Under the pieces are notes generated by a model, which saw nothing but the letters and a program-made list of their open reading frames with translations, did no database searches and was not told where the DNA came from. DNA of 64,000 nt from Spirochaeta africana DSM 8902 (GTDB lineage Bacteria; Spirochaetota; Spirochaetia; DSM-27196; DSM-8902), in contig NC_017098.1 of the NCBI RefSeq assembly GCF_000242595.2, positions 2,809,501 to 2,873,500 of the forward strand, given 5' to 3'. Positions 33,541 through 41,178 of the stretch are shown in pieces (positions within the stretch are counted from its first letter, which is position 1; every line of letters starts with the position of its first letter). A program made the position numbers and the translations under genes.

Positions 33541-36500
33541 CTAACGCATTGCCCGCAGTACCGCCCCCCCAAAGGTAAACCCGCCCCCGAACGCCGCCAG
33601 ACCAATCGATCCCAACCGCTCTGCCGCATTTTTGTTCGCCGCCGCTTCGGCCGCAGCCACGCCGCCGGCCACTGATTCGTCAGCGGCAGCTTCCATGCCG
33701 TCGACCGCTCCCAGCCCGGCCGCATCGATCAGCGCCAGCGGTATCGTACTGGAGCTGGTATTCCCGTAACGCGCAATGTTGCTGAACATCTTCTCGCGCG
33801 GTGCCTTCATACGCTGACGTACCGCATTGATAATCCGCTGATTCGCCTGGTGCGGCACAATCAGGTCAAGATCTTCCGGCGCTATCCCGGCAGACTCACA
33901 GGCCTGCCCCAGCATCTTCATCATCATGGCTACCGCCTTTACGAACACCTGCGGACCATCCATAAAAATTTTATCCCCGGAATCCGCCGGCACCCGCAGG
34001 ATGCTGCCATCCTCTCCCTCGGCCGACAGCTCGACCGCATCCACACTCCAGCGCCATTCCCCGGCCCGGGCAGCCCCGGACAGCACTGTCGCGGTAGCCG
34101 CATCCCCGAAGATCGGTGCCGTGGAGGGATCCGTGCGATCAATCTGCGGCGACAGCACCTCGCTGGTCAGCAGCAGAACCCGCTGCTTAGGGCGCCGGAA
34201 CAGATAGTCCGACACATACTGCAGGGCATAGAGATACCCCGAGCAGGCCGCGTTCAGATCCACCGCCGGAATCTGCAGCTGCGCAGAACCCGCCCGCCGG
34301 GCCAGCCCCGCCTGTACCATCGCCGCGATCGTCGGGGTATGATGCAATGGCGAACCGGTAGCACACACGATCAGATCGATTTCACCGACCTCAAGCCCGG
34401 CCTGCTCCAGCGCCACGACCGCCGCCTGCTCGGCAAGCACCGCTCCGTCTTCGCCCTCGTCGACCCAGGGGCGCTGTTCGATCCCCGTCTTCTTTACGAT
34501 ATCCTCAGGTGTAAGCTCGCTGCACCCCCCCGCGATCTCGTCGTTGGTCACAATCCGCGAACCGGCTCGACCCGCTATCGTCACGATTCCGGCCGGGGCG
34601 GCCTGTGCAGGTTGTGCGCCGCCCGCTGCCGGTGCGAACGGTGCGGCGGCCAATGCGCCGCCATCCCCAGCAGCCCCGAAGCAAGTCGAACCGGCATCAC
34701 CCTCCCCGGCCCCAACCAGCCTGATCCCGCTGATCACCGGCTCGCCAGGATTCTCACGCGTTACCGGCTTGAGCGGCGCATCCTCGTCCTCGTTGACCGT
34801 GGACACCTTGACCAGCGCCTCGCCGACCGCCGCAGAATCTCCAACCTCCACCAGCAGCTCCAGCACCTCACCATCTACCGGGCTCTTCAGATCGAACGAA
34901 GCCTTGTCCGCCTCCAGCTCGGCCACCAGATCCCCGGATGCAATCCGCTGCCCCGGCGCGATCTTCCACTCCAGCACCGTCACCTCTTCGTCTGACGGAC
35001 TCGAACCGATCGCCTCGATCAGGTACTCACCGGCCCCCGCCTCCGCCGGGGCCTCCCAGCGGATTTCACCGCCCAGCATTCCCACCGCCGTCTCCAGAAT
35101 CCGCTGATACGACGGCAGAACCTGCAGCTGATTGCCAAAGTTGCACGGCACAAAGGTATCCGGCCGCGTCACCCGCCGCACCGTAATCGGCCGCGCAACC
35201 CGCTCGGCCACCGTAGCCACAATCTCGGCACCGACGCCCGCCGAGCGGTTATCCTCGTGGGACACCAGCAGCCGCCCGGTTTTCTCGACCGAAGCCACCA
35301 CCCGATCGACATCCCACGGCATCAGATGCCGCAGATCGATCACCTCGCTCGACACCCCGTGCGCATCCAGGGCCGCCGCTGCCTTCATCGACAGCCCGAC
35401 CGTGTTCCCGTAGCCCACAAAGGTAATATCCGAACCCGCACGCACCGTCCGCGCCGTTCCGATCGGCACCAGATGCCGGTCGATATCCACACTCGTCGCA
35501 TCCTCGCGATTGTTCAAACAGTTTTTCGGGTAAAAGAACAGCGTCGGCCGCCCCGAGCGGAAGGCCGCATTCAGCATCCCCGCCGCATCACCCGCCGTAC
35601 TCGGCATGCACACATCCACCCCCGGAGTATGCATCGCCAGCGCCTCGAAACTCGAGGCATGAAACGGCCCCAGCCCCGGCCGATAGCCCCCGCAAGTAAT
35701 CATCACAATCACCGGGCACTGCCAGCCCCCGTCGGTCCGCCAGAACATTGACCCCAGCTCGCTCACGATCTGGTTGTAGGCAATCGGCAGAAAGTCAGCA
35801 AACTGCAGAAACGCCACCGGCAGCTGCCCCGCCAGCGCCCGCCCGATCGACACCCCCAGGATGCTCGCCTCGGCCAGCGGCGAGTTCTCCACCCGCCCTG
35901 GGAAGGCCGTCGACAGCCCCTTGGTCACCCCGAACACATCCCCCTTCGGGTCCTCGATATCCTCGCCAAACAGATGCACCCGCTCGTTGGCCGCCAGATT
36001 GTTGCGCAGCACCTCACGGATCGCCTCGATCATCGTCCGCCGCTCGCCCTCGCTCAAGGCAGCCGCCCCGGTTTCACCAGCCTGCCCGGCTTCGCCAGCA
36101 CCACCAGCGCCCCCGGCCTGGCCAGTCGCCCCACGTCCACCGGCTCCACCAGCGCCTCCGGCACCACCAGACCCGGCCGCCGCCCCGCGATACTCGGCCG
36201 CACCCGGCGCCACCTCCGCCGGCAGCGGCGCCAGCGCATCCATCACCGGCTGCGGCTCGGCACTGCGCTGAACCCGCCGTGCCGTCTCCGCCAGCTCATC
36301 CCGGATCTCCCCGGCAATCTCCTGCAGCCGCTCACGGCTTTCCCCCGCTGCCTCCAGCCGCTGGGTCAGGTGAATCAACGGATCCCCGCTCACCGCCACC
36401 CGCTGGATATCATCAGCCGAACGATACACCCGCTGATCATCCGCATTGGTATGGTTATGCAACCGGTCAACCTCGGCCACCACCACCCGCGGCCGACGAT

Positions 36501-37170
36501 CCGTTCGCATCCCGGCTACCACCGGCTCCAGCACCTCGGCCAGCCCCACCGGATCGCGCCCATCAACCCGGATAATCTCCATCCCGTGAAATTCGCCCGC
36601 CGGCCCATCCGGCAAATCGTAGAAAGTCTGCCCACGGGTAACCGTAGAGATCGCATAGCTGTTGTCCTGGATCAGAAACAGCACCGGCAGCCCGGCGCGC
36701 GCCGCATGGGCAAACCCCTCCAGCGACTCCCCCTCCTGCGTCATCCCGTCGCCCAGTGAGCACAACACAATCGGCCTGGACACATCATCGCGGATCGCCG
36801 CCGCAACCCCCGCCGCCTGCAGCGGACTGTTGCCCACCGGCCCCACCAGCGACAGCACATTCAGCTCCGGCGCACTCATGTGCGCATTCATCTGCCGCCC
36901 CCGCGAATGCGACCCATCCTTGGTAAACAGACTCTGGAAAAACATCGCCGGGCTGATACCCCGCGCCAGCATCAACGCCTTGTCACGGTAATGGCAATGC
37001 AGATAATCCTCCGGCTGCAGGAACAACTGCAGCGCCGCAAACCCCTCATGCCCCGCCCCCGACACATGAAAGAAAGCCTCTCCCCGCCCGGTAAAACTCT
37101 GCTCCAGCAGATCCATCTCCCGCGCCGTCACCATCCAGCGGTACAGTCGCATCAGCTCCTTGGAATCCAT
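33541..37170 (-). CDS. Fusion of 2-oxoacid dehydrogenase E1 alpha, E1 beta, lipoyl domain and FabH-type ketosynthase
   Basis: 1209 residues in four parts. (1) E1 alpha, residues 1-310, with the thiamine-diphosphate motif GDGMTQEGESLEGF (140-153) to N170. (2) A Gly/Ala/Glu linker (325-372), then E1 beta, 375-700 (FGEDIEDPKGDVFGVTKGL, SHEDNRSAGVGAEI). (3) A lipoyl-type domain, 725-792, with the lipoylation-site lysine K756 in EADKASFDLKSP. (4) After an Ala-rich linker, a KASIII/FabH domain, 862-1209, with the complete triad Cys976 (NAACSGYL), His1107 (PHQANQR) and Asn1137 (YGNTSSSTIP). No E2 acyltransferase or E3 domain is present. I infer decarboxylation of a 2-oxoacid onto the lipoyl arm and delivery of the acyl group to the ketosynthase. 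GGAGGGTGAGG precedes ATG 37170. An Ala-rich insertion (1158-1190) interrupts the ketosynthase near its end. Confidence 0.9.
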   Translation of the reverse strand: MDSKELMRLYRWMVTAREMDLLEQSFTGRGEAFFHVSGAGHEGFAALQLFLQPEDYLHCHYRDKALMLARGISPAMFFQSLFTKDGSHSRGRQMNAHMSAPELNVLSLVGPVGNSPLQAAGVAAAIRDDVSRPIVLCSLGDGMTQEGESLEGFAHAARAGLPVLFLIQDNSYAISTVTRGQTFYDLPDGPAGEFHGMEIIRVDGRDPVGLAEVLEPVVAGMRTDRRPRVVVAEVDRLHNHTNADDQRVYRSADDIQRVAVSGDPLIHLTQRLEAAGESRERLQEIAGEIRDELAETARRVQRSAEPQPVMDALAPLPAEVAPGAAEYRGAAAGSGGAGGAGGAGGRGATGQAGGAGGAGEAGQAGETGAAALSEGERRTMIEAIREVLRNNLAANERVHLFGEDIEDPKGDVFGVTKGLSTAFPGRVENSPLAEASILGVSIGRALAGQLPVAFLQFADFLPIAYNQIVSELGSMFWRTDGGWQCPVIVMITCGGYRPGLGPFHASSFEALAMHTPGVDVCMPSTAGDAAGMLNAAFRSGRPTLFFYPKNCLNNREDATSVDIDRHLVPIGTARTVRAGSDITFVGYGNTVGLSMKAAAALDAHGVSSEVIDLRHLMPWDVDRVVASVEKTGRLLVSHEDNRSAGVGAEIVATVAERVARPITVRRVTRPDTFVPCNFGNQLQVLPSYQRILETAVGMLGGEIRWEAPAEAGAGEYLIEAIGSSPSDEEVTVLEWKIAPGQRIASGDLVAELEADKASFDLKSPVDGEVLELLVEVGDSAAVGEALVKVSTVNEDEDAPLKPVTRENPGEPVISGIRLVGAGEGDAGSTCFGAAGDGGALAAAPFAPAAGGAQPAQAAPAGIVTIAGRAGSRIVTNDEIAGGCSELTPEDIVKKTGIEQRPWVDEGEDGAVLAEQAAVVALEQAGLEVGEIDLIVCATGSPLHHTPTIAAMVQAGLARRAGSAQLQIPAVDLNAACSGYLYALQYVSDYLFRRPKQRVLLLTSEVLSPQIDRTDPSTAPIFGDAATATVLSGAARAGEWRWSVDAVELSAEGEDGSILRVPADSGDKIFMDGPQVFVKAVAMMMKMLGQACESAGIAPEDLDLIVPHQANQRIINAVRQRMKAPREKMFSNIARYGNTSSSTIPLALIDAAGLGAVDGMEAAADESVAGGVAAAEAAANKNAAERLGSIGLAAFGGGFTFGGAVLRAMR

Positions 37171-37428
37171 ACCTCACCCTCCAGTTACGCTCGCGCCGCC
37201 AGCTTTTTCGGCCAGCGACCGACAAACCAACTATAGTCAACAACCCCCGCTCGCTCAACCCCCCGCCCCACTTCTCTCCGGGCGTGCCCCTCGCCCCGCT
37301 CGGGTCGCGCTATCCGGGGCTCCGGCCCTCGCTGCGCTCCGGCAGTCCGCCTCGCTCCGCTCAGCGGACTCCCCTCCTATCGCTCACGCACAGACACCCG
37401 CACCATCATGGGCACCGTTCATCCATAA
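37171..37428. other. GC-rich intergenic region between the E1-FabH gene and the tRNA
   Basis: No credible gene. A TATAGT hexamer for the minus strand (37230-37235) could be the -10 of the E1-FabH gene about 60 nt upstream of its start; no clear -35. The rest is C-rich with clustered CTCGCTCCGC-like words and one inverted repeat (separate entry). Confidence 0.5.
37344..37370. repeat. GC-rich inverted repeat
   Basis: AGTCCGC and GCGGACT separated by 13 nt, in a tract with several CTCGCTGCGCTCCG-like words. No T-run follows on either strand, so it is not an obvious terminator. It resembles interspersed extragenic palindromes, but a single copy in the window proves nothing. Confidence 0.4.
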
Positions 37429-37457
37429 TTGACACAGCCGCCGCAACATGGCACTAT
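37429..37457 (+). promoter_or_regulatory. Promoter of the tRNA gene
   Basis: Perfect TTGACA, 17-nt spacer and CACTAT (overlapping ACTATA), ending 11 nt before the mature tRNA 5' end. Confidence 0.7.
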
Positions 37458-37468
37458 AGCCCCTATCC

Positions 37469-37542
37469 GGGCCCATAGCTCAGCTGGTTAGAGCAACGGA
37501 CTCATAATCCGTGTGTCCTCGGTTCAAGCCCGAGTGGGCCCA
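37469..37542 (+). tRNA. tRNA with CAT anticodon (elongator Met, or Ile2 read with lysidine)
   Basis: 74 nt forming a full cloverleaf: acceptor GGGCCCA pairing with TGGGCCC, D-loop AGCTCAGCTGGTTAGAGC, anticodon arm with CAT at 37503-37505 in loop CTCATAA, and T-arm with GGTTCAAGCC. The discriminator base is A and the CCA end is not encoded. It is not an initiator tRNA, as it pairs at position 1-72 and lacks the GGG/CCC anticodon stem. CAT can mean elongator methionine or the minor AUA-reading isoleucine tRNA; by eye I cannot decide. Eight T follow two bases after the gene. Confidence 0.93.
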
Positions 37543-37604
37543 ATTTTTTTTGCCTTGGCAAAAAAACCAAGCCGAAGGTTTTCGTCAGAAAATTGCACGG
37601 CCAA

Positions 37605-37636
37605 CAAAAAACCGTCCCCTACCGGGACGGTTTTTT
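37605..37636. terminator. Bidirectional terminator between the tRNA and the membrane gene
   Basis: ACCGTCCC and GGGACGGT stem with a 5-nt loop, flanked by A6 on the left and T6 on the right, so it works for the tRNA transcript (plus) and for the gene at 37817-38911 (minus). Confidence 0.88.
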
Positions 37637-37816
37637 GTGCTTACCAGTTTCATCCAGAGTTTTCTGCTGTTGTAAAGAGAGAGTATCTGCGGCGCCATCG
37701 GCGAGACATTGAGGCAGGTGGGCAGGACTTTGCGGCTTGTTATGATGCGACACGCACTACCCCGCAAGCCGATGCACTGCGGCAGTGCTTTGCGGCATAC
37801 TGCCATCCAGCGATGG
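37637..37816. other. Short intergenic region with a possible gene remnant
   Basis: A plus-strand open stretch reads protein-like words (KREYLRRHRRDIEAGGQDF) without a start, ribosome site or upstream promoter; its 5' part is the tRNA and terminator. It may be a decayed gene or chance. Nothing else is seen. Confidence 0.3.
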
Positions 37817-38911
37817 CTATAATCTTTTTAGCAATGCGCGGGCAGTTTTCTGTCCGAACTGATAAATAAAGTATGCGTGTGTCTCTTGGGCAGTCAGTAT
37901 GCGACTGGCGAAAAGACTCTGGAGCAGCAGCACCAGACTGCGACGCCGTGCCCTGCGGGCACCGAGAAAACTGGCCTGCAGCAAAGCGATCGGAGCCAGT
38001 AGCAGTACAGCAGGCAGCAGCAGCTGCAGCTGCGCTTCGTTCATGACAAACAATTTGGGGGCAGACAGCTCGGAAGGCATAATCTCGACCAGGAACGGGA
38101 ATGTCAGCAGTATCCCGGCAGTCAGTACCAGTACCAGCCACAGCATCAGGAAAGCCTTGCTCCAGAAATTCCCGGAAGCAAACCGGGCAGCGGCTGTGTG
38201 ATCTGTCAAACCGTACTTGCCGGCAACAGTATCCAGAATAAAACTGCTGCTGACCTGGCTGCCCGAGACCGGCTTTTCGGTAGCGTCGGCCTCCTTCGCG
38301 GGCGAGCCCGGTTTATCCGTCTGTTCTGCCATTATGGTGTCTGCTATCTGGGTAACAGACCTGAACAACCGGATCAACTCATCCGGCACTATCTGTGAGG
38401 TGATCTCCATTGGAGACTTGTACACTGCTTCGTAATAATGACGAATGAAGCGGCCGAACGGTATCGCGCTGCGATGCCACAGCAGAATCAACAAATGCGC
38501 TGCCAGTTCGTTGCGCAGATCCTGTTTCAGTCGTGCCTGAATGGGCTGACTGGCCGGGTAGAGAATCTGCGACAGCACAATCCAATGTACATCAATTGGC
38601 TGACCATTGGCGTCTACGGGGTTTGATCCGGCACTTTTGGTGACAGAATCACATATCTCCAGCAGCTTGCGGGCATACACCGCTGGGGAATAGGGATCGC
38701 GGATTCCCTGACTCAGACTGGCCTCACCACTGAAATCCTTCTCATACCTTAAATGACTTTCGATGGTGATCGACAGGTCGTTAAACTGCTGGAGAAAAAG
38801 CCCCATTATATCGGCAGTGGTCAGGCTGTTTCCGACCAACCGCTTGATTATCGGCAGGTTCCTTACTCTGTGCCAGATACTACTGTTCTGCACGTATTTA
38901 CCGAATTTCAT
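37817..38911 (-). CDS. Membrane protein of unknown function
   Basis: 364 residues from ATG 38911, which has GGGAG nine bases upstream (an in-frame ATG at 38929 is the alternative). The first about 245 residues are soluble and helical, with no motif I know. Two membrane helices follow (AFLMLWLVLVLTAGILLTF, about residues 255-277, and LQLLLPAVLLLAPIALLQ, about 298-318), then a basic patch (RRARRRS) and a C-terminal amphipathic helix. A short Pro/Lys/Glu-rich linker precedes the first membrane helix. Codon use looks less GC-biased than in neighbouring genes. Single gene ending at a bidirectional terminator. Confidence 0.75.
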   Translation of the reverse strand: MKFGKYVQNSSIWHRVRNLPIIKRLVGNSLTTADIMGLFLQQFNDLSITIESHLRYEKDFSGEASLSQGIRDPYSPAVYARKLLEICDSVTKSAGSNPVDANGQPIDVHWIVLSQILYPASQPIQARLKQDLRNELAAHLLILLWHRSAIPFGRFIRHYYEAVYKSPMEITSQIVPDELIRLFRSVTQIADTIMAEQTDKPGSPAKEADATEKPVSGSQVSSSFILDTVAGKYGLTDHTAAARFASGNFWSKAFLMLWLVLVLTAGILLTFPFLVEIMPSELSAPKLFVMNEAQLQLLLPAVLLLAPIALLQASFLGARRARRRSLVLLLQSLFASRILTAQETHAYFIYQFGQKTARALLKRL

Positions 38912-39037
38912 CTTTTCATTCTCCCGCATTCCAGATTTCTGTTTCCAGTGTAGCTGGTTATGCTGGAGGCTGCAACTTGGATTACCAGGGGCAGGGAGTA
39001 ACACAATTTTCTGAACAATACCTGCCGCCGCTTGCCC

Positions 39038-39715
39038 TTACTCTCCCACAAACCGGAGATAGGTGACAGGCGCCTGTGAGAGATCAGAAAACGGTCCCCG
39101 GTAGCGTTCAGGCAACGCTGCGGCCAGCTGATACATCATCTGGTTGGTGATTTCCTTGAGCTGCTCGCGGTTTGGATGGCCGTCGGGAACCTCAACGTAG
39201 AACGGCTTGCCCACTTTAACCCCGACCTGGGTGCGCTTGAACCGCCGGATGTTCTTGCCAATGTCCATGAGGCCCCAGTGGACAAGGGGATAGACCGGCA
39301 CGTGTTTTCGTGCAGCCAGCATGGCAGCTCCCGGGCGGCCCGATCTCAGCGCGCCGGTTTTACTCCGGGTTCCCTCGGCGGCAACACCAAGAAACCAGCC
39401 CTGATCCAGACGCTCCATGGCCTTTTTCATAGCGGTGGTATCCACCCTGCCCCGGTGCACAGGAATGATATTCCAAGCTTTCATAACCATCCGCGTGAAC
39501 GGGTTTTTCCAGAGCTCCTGCTTGCCAAGAGCCGTAGCTTTCCGGGAACGCAGGTACACATAGTAAAGCGGCCCTTCCAGATTGGTGGTATGATTGGACA
39601 GCAGGATGCCAGGTCCTTCTGCCGGAATTTTGTCGAACTCATGGGTATCAATTTTGCACGTCAAGGTAAACAGCATGCGAATCACGCTGTTGAGAAACCA
39701 TGCCTGTATGGACAC
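39038..39715 (-). CDS. 1-acyl-sn-glycerol-3-phosphate acyltransferase-like protein (HX4E variant)
   Basis: 225 residues, PlsC-type acyltransferase making phosphatidic acid or a related lipid. Conserved blocks: NHTTNLEGPLYY (motif I), IPVHRGR (motif II, residues 84-90), EGTRS (114-118, motif III) and VPVYPLVHWG (motif IV). Motif I is normally HX4D; here the acidic residue is Glu47 after His42. The preserved blocks suggest an active enzyme, but the swap is unusual. Start GTG 39715 is set by AAGGGGAAG; a longer frame to 39784 lacks a ribosome site. It has its own promoter (TTGCAT-18-TAGAGT). Confidence 0.88.
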   Translation of the reverse strand: MSIQAWFLNSVIRMLFTLTCKIDTHEFDKIPAEGPGILLSNHTTNLEGPLYYVYLRSRKATALGKQELWKNPFTRMVMKAWNIIPVHRGRVDTTAMKKAMERLDQGWFLGVAAEGTRSKTGALRSGRPGAAMLAARKHVPVYPLVHWGLMDIGKNIRRFKRTQVGVKVGKPFYVEVPDGHPNREQLKEITNQMMYQLAAALPERYRGPFSDLSQAPVTYLRFVGE

Positions 39716-39961
39716 TATCTTCCCCTTCCCAGAATTTGCGGCGCAAACCCTGGACAACTGTCTTACTCTACAGGATCTCCCCATAATGATGCAATCTCTT
39801 CGTGTTGCACTACGCCGGCGACAGGACTGGTGTTAGCAGCCGCCTGGCTGATGGAGCTACAGCGCTTTGCTGCAATCTGTACTCAAGATACGCTATAACT
39901 GCTGAGGAGATTCCGTCAAAGGTTGACCAGTCCAACCTTCGTCGAGACCAAGAGAGCATAG
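39716..39961. other. Intergenic region with the acyltransferase promoter
   Basis: No gene seen. Besides the promoter at 39765-39794 it holds an inverted repeat, AAGGTTG and CAACCTT with a 7-nt gap, at 39919-39939, without T-run. Confidence 0.5.
39765..39794 (-). promoter_or_regulatory. Candidate promoter of the acyltransferase gene
   Basis: TTGCAT, 18-nt spacer, TAGAGT on the minus strand, about 50 nt before the GTG start. Confidence 0.55.
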
Positions 39962-40549
39962 CTAATACGGGGGTGGCTCGGCTGAGAATGTACCCTCCGC
40001 AACCGCAGTTTCACTACCGTTGGCTCTGGTAAAATAGATCTCAAAACTCCCTTCTATAAGATCGGGAGAAGCTCTTTCAATTGTCAGTGTTGAGTCAGCT
40101 GATCCGGCTGTTTCATCAACAACCATCCCTTCATCATGGGTACCGGGATCAAGAACGCCAACCCATCGATCAGCCAACGCGGCGAATCTTACCTCGTCCT
40201 CCCCTTCTTCGGGAAAAAAATCAGCATCATCAACCGAATAGCTAAAATTCACCGTCAATGTATCCGTACCAAACGGCCAGGATTCGGCAATCTGGAGATC
40301 GAAACGGTAATCTGCCGGCGATGACAAATCCCGCATGTCAACCAGTTCAAAGTATGCTGCTCCCTCGACTGTAGTCTCTTCAATATCACCGCTTACAGTG
40401 AACTCGGCTTCGCCCGGAGCATCTGTTCCCGCAGAACCGTTTCCATCTGATGGACCGTTAGAAGGGTTGGTTGGTGAATCGCACCCGGTTATGAGGACTG
40501 CAAACGCGAGCACGGCTATCATTGCAAAAAGCAGTTTCTTGGTAGTCAT
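39962..40549 (-). CDS. Putative lipoprotein
   Basis: 195 residues from ATG 40549 (GGGAGG upstream). Signal peptide TTKKLLFAMIAVLAFAVLITG then Cys23 in lipobox LITGC, followed by a Ser/Asn/Gly/Pro-rich tether (residues 24-48). The mature domain is acidic with alternating beta-type sequence (YRFDLQIAESWPFGTDTLTV) and no recognisable family. Acidic, lipidated and monocistronic, it is probably displayed in the periplasm or on the surface. Confidence 0.8.
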   Translation of the reverse strand: MTTKKLLFAMIAVLAFAVLITGCDSPTNPSNGPSDGNGSAGTDAPGEAEFTVSGDIEETTVEGAAYFELVDMRDLSSPADYRFDLQIAESWPFGTDTLTVNFSYSVDDADFFPEEGEDEVRFAALADRWVGVLDPGTHDEGMVVDETAGSADSTLTIERASPDLIEGSFEIYFTRANGSETAVAEGTFSAEPPPY

Positions 40550-40615
40550 TGAACACCTCCCATGTGTAAGTCTCGCTCTACTTCTCCAATGGACAAGTAC
40601 AACCTGAGGTTTTGC

Positions 40616-40643
40616 TGACAATTTTTACAATCTTTAATTGTCA
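40616..40643. promoter_or_regulatory. Inverted repeat upstream of the lipoprotein gene
   Basis: TGACAAT and ATTGTCA separated by 14 nt, about 65-95 nt before the lipoprotein start. The left arm of the minus strand contains TTGACA. It could be an operator or part of a promoter; no -10 is convincing. Confidence 0.35.
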
Positions 40644-40823
40644 ACCTACCGGGCAATATCATAACTACAGCTTTGCAGGTCAAGTTCGCACAGAAAAGTG
40701 CACACCTCAGAGTGCATGGTGAGTTTCGGTTCACAGTTAACGGTCTTATATACTCGACGATCTTACGTGGTGGGAAAACTGATGGTACTACCAGGAATTC
40801 CCGGAAAGAACTCCCAGTCGTTC

Positions 40824-40988
40824 TCAGTAGCGGTACGGGGTATTATTGCAGATTACCAGTGCGGCGATCACCCCCGGCACCCAGCCGACAAAGGTAAGAA
40901 TAAACACAATAACGATGCTGCCGCACCCCTTATCCAGGACCGCAAGCGGCGGAAACAGGATAGCCAATAGTACACGCCCAAGGCTCAT
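40824..40988 (-). CDS. Pmp3/UPF0057-family small membrane protein
   Basis: 54 residues: MSLGRVLLAILFPPLAVL, then DKGCGS, then IVIVFILTFVGWVPGVIAAL and a short polar tail ending PYRY. Two hydrophobic segments with the FPPLAV turn and GWVPGVIAAL are the hallmark of the Pmp3/YqaE family, proteolipids linked to membrane potential and salt or cold stress. AGGAG lies six bases before ATG 40988. The central Cys-containing loop is a variation on the usual loop. It has its own promoter. Confidence 0.9.
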   Translation of the reverse strand: MSLGRVLLAILFPPLAVLDKGCGSIVIVFILTFVGWVPGVIAALVICNNTPYRY

Positions 40989-41006
40989 AGATAACTCCTT
41001 GGTTAT

Positions 41007-41035
41007 ATCTTACTGTCTCACGACCGGTAGTGCAA
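41007..41035 (-). promoter_or_regulatory. Candidate promoter of the Pmp3-type gene
   Basis: TTGCAC, 17-nt spacer, TAAGAT on the minus strand, just upstream of the AGGAG site. Confidence 0.5.
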
Positions 41036-41104
41036 TTGGCAATCATTTGCCTGGGTACCCTGGGTAGCACACCGCTGGCACTATTTCAGTTTGACACTCT
41101 ATCC

Positions 41105-41134
41105 TTGACAGGACAGCTTTTGGAAGACTAAAAT
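41105..41134 (+). promoter_or_regulatory. Promoter of the membrane protein/beta-barrel pair
   Basis: Perfect TTGACA, 18-nt spacer, TAAAAT, about 45 nt before ATG 41179. Confidence 0.7.
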
Positions 41135-41156
41135 ATTACTAAGTTATAATAGTAAT
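41135..41156. promoter_or_regulatory. Operator-like inverted repeat at the predicted start of transcription
   Basis: ATTACTA and TAGTAAT separated by 8 nt, starting directly after the -10 hexamer, where a bound repressor would block initiation. A site with the same AGTAAT/ATTACT half-words occurs at 51900-51915. Confidence 0.45.
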
Positions 41157-41178
41157 CTAAAAGATTGGAGTGGAAAAG

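Noticed and set aside
36054-36239. Gly/Ala repeat region of the E1-FabH gene as a possible CRISPR or minisatellite
   Set aside because: The repetition is imperfect, stays in frame and encodes a flexible linker; there are no spacers.
39919-39939. AAGGTTG/CAACCTT inverted repeat as a terminator
   Set aside because: No T-run on either strand and no gene ending beside it.
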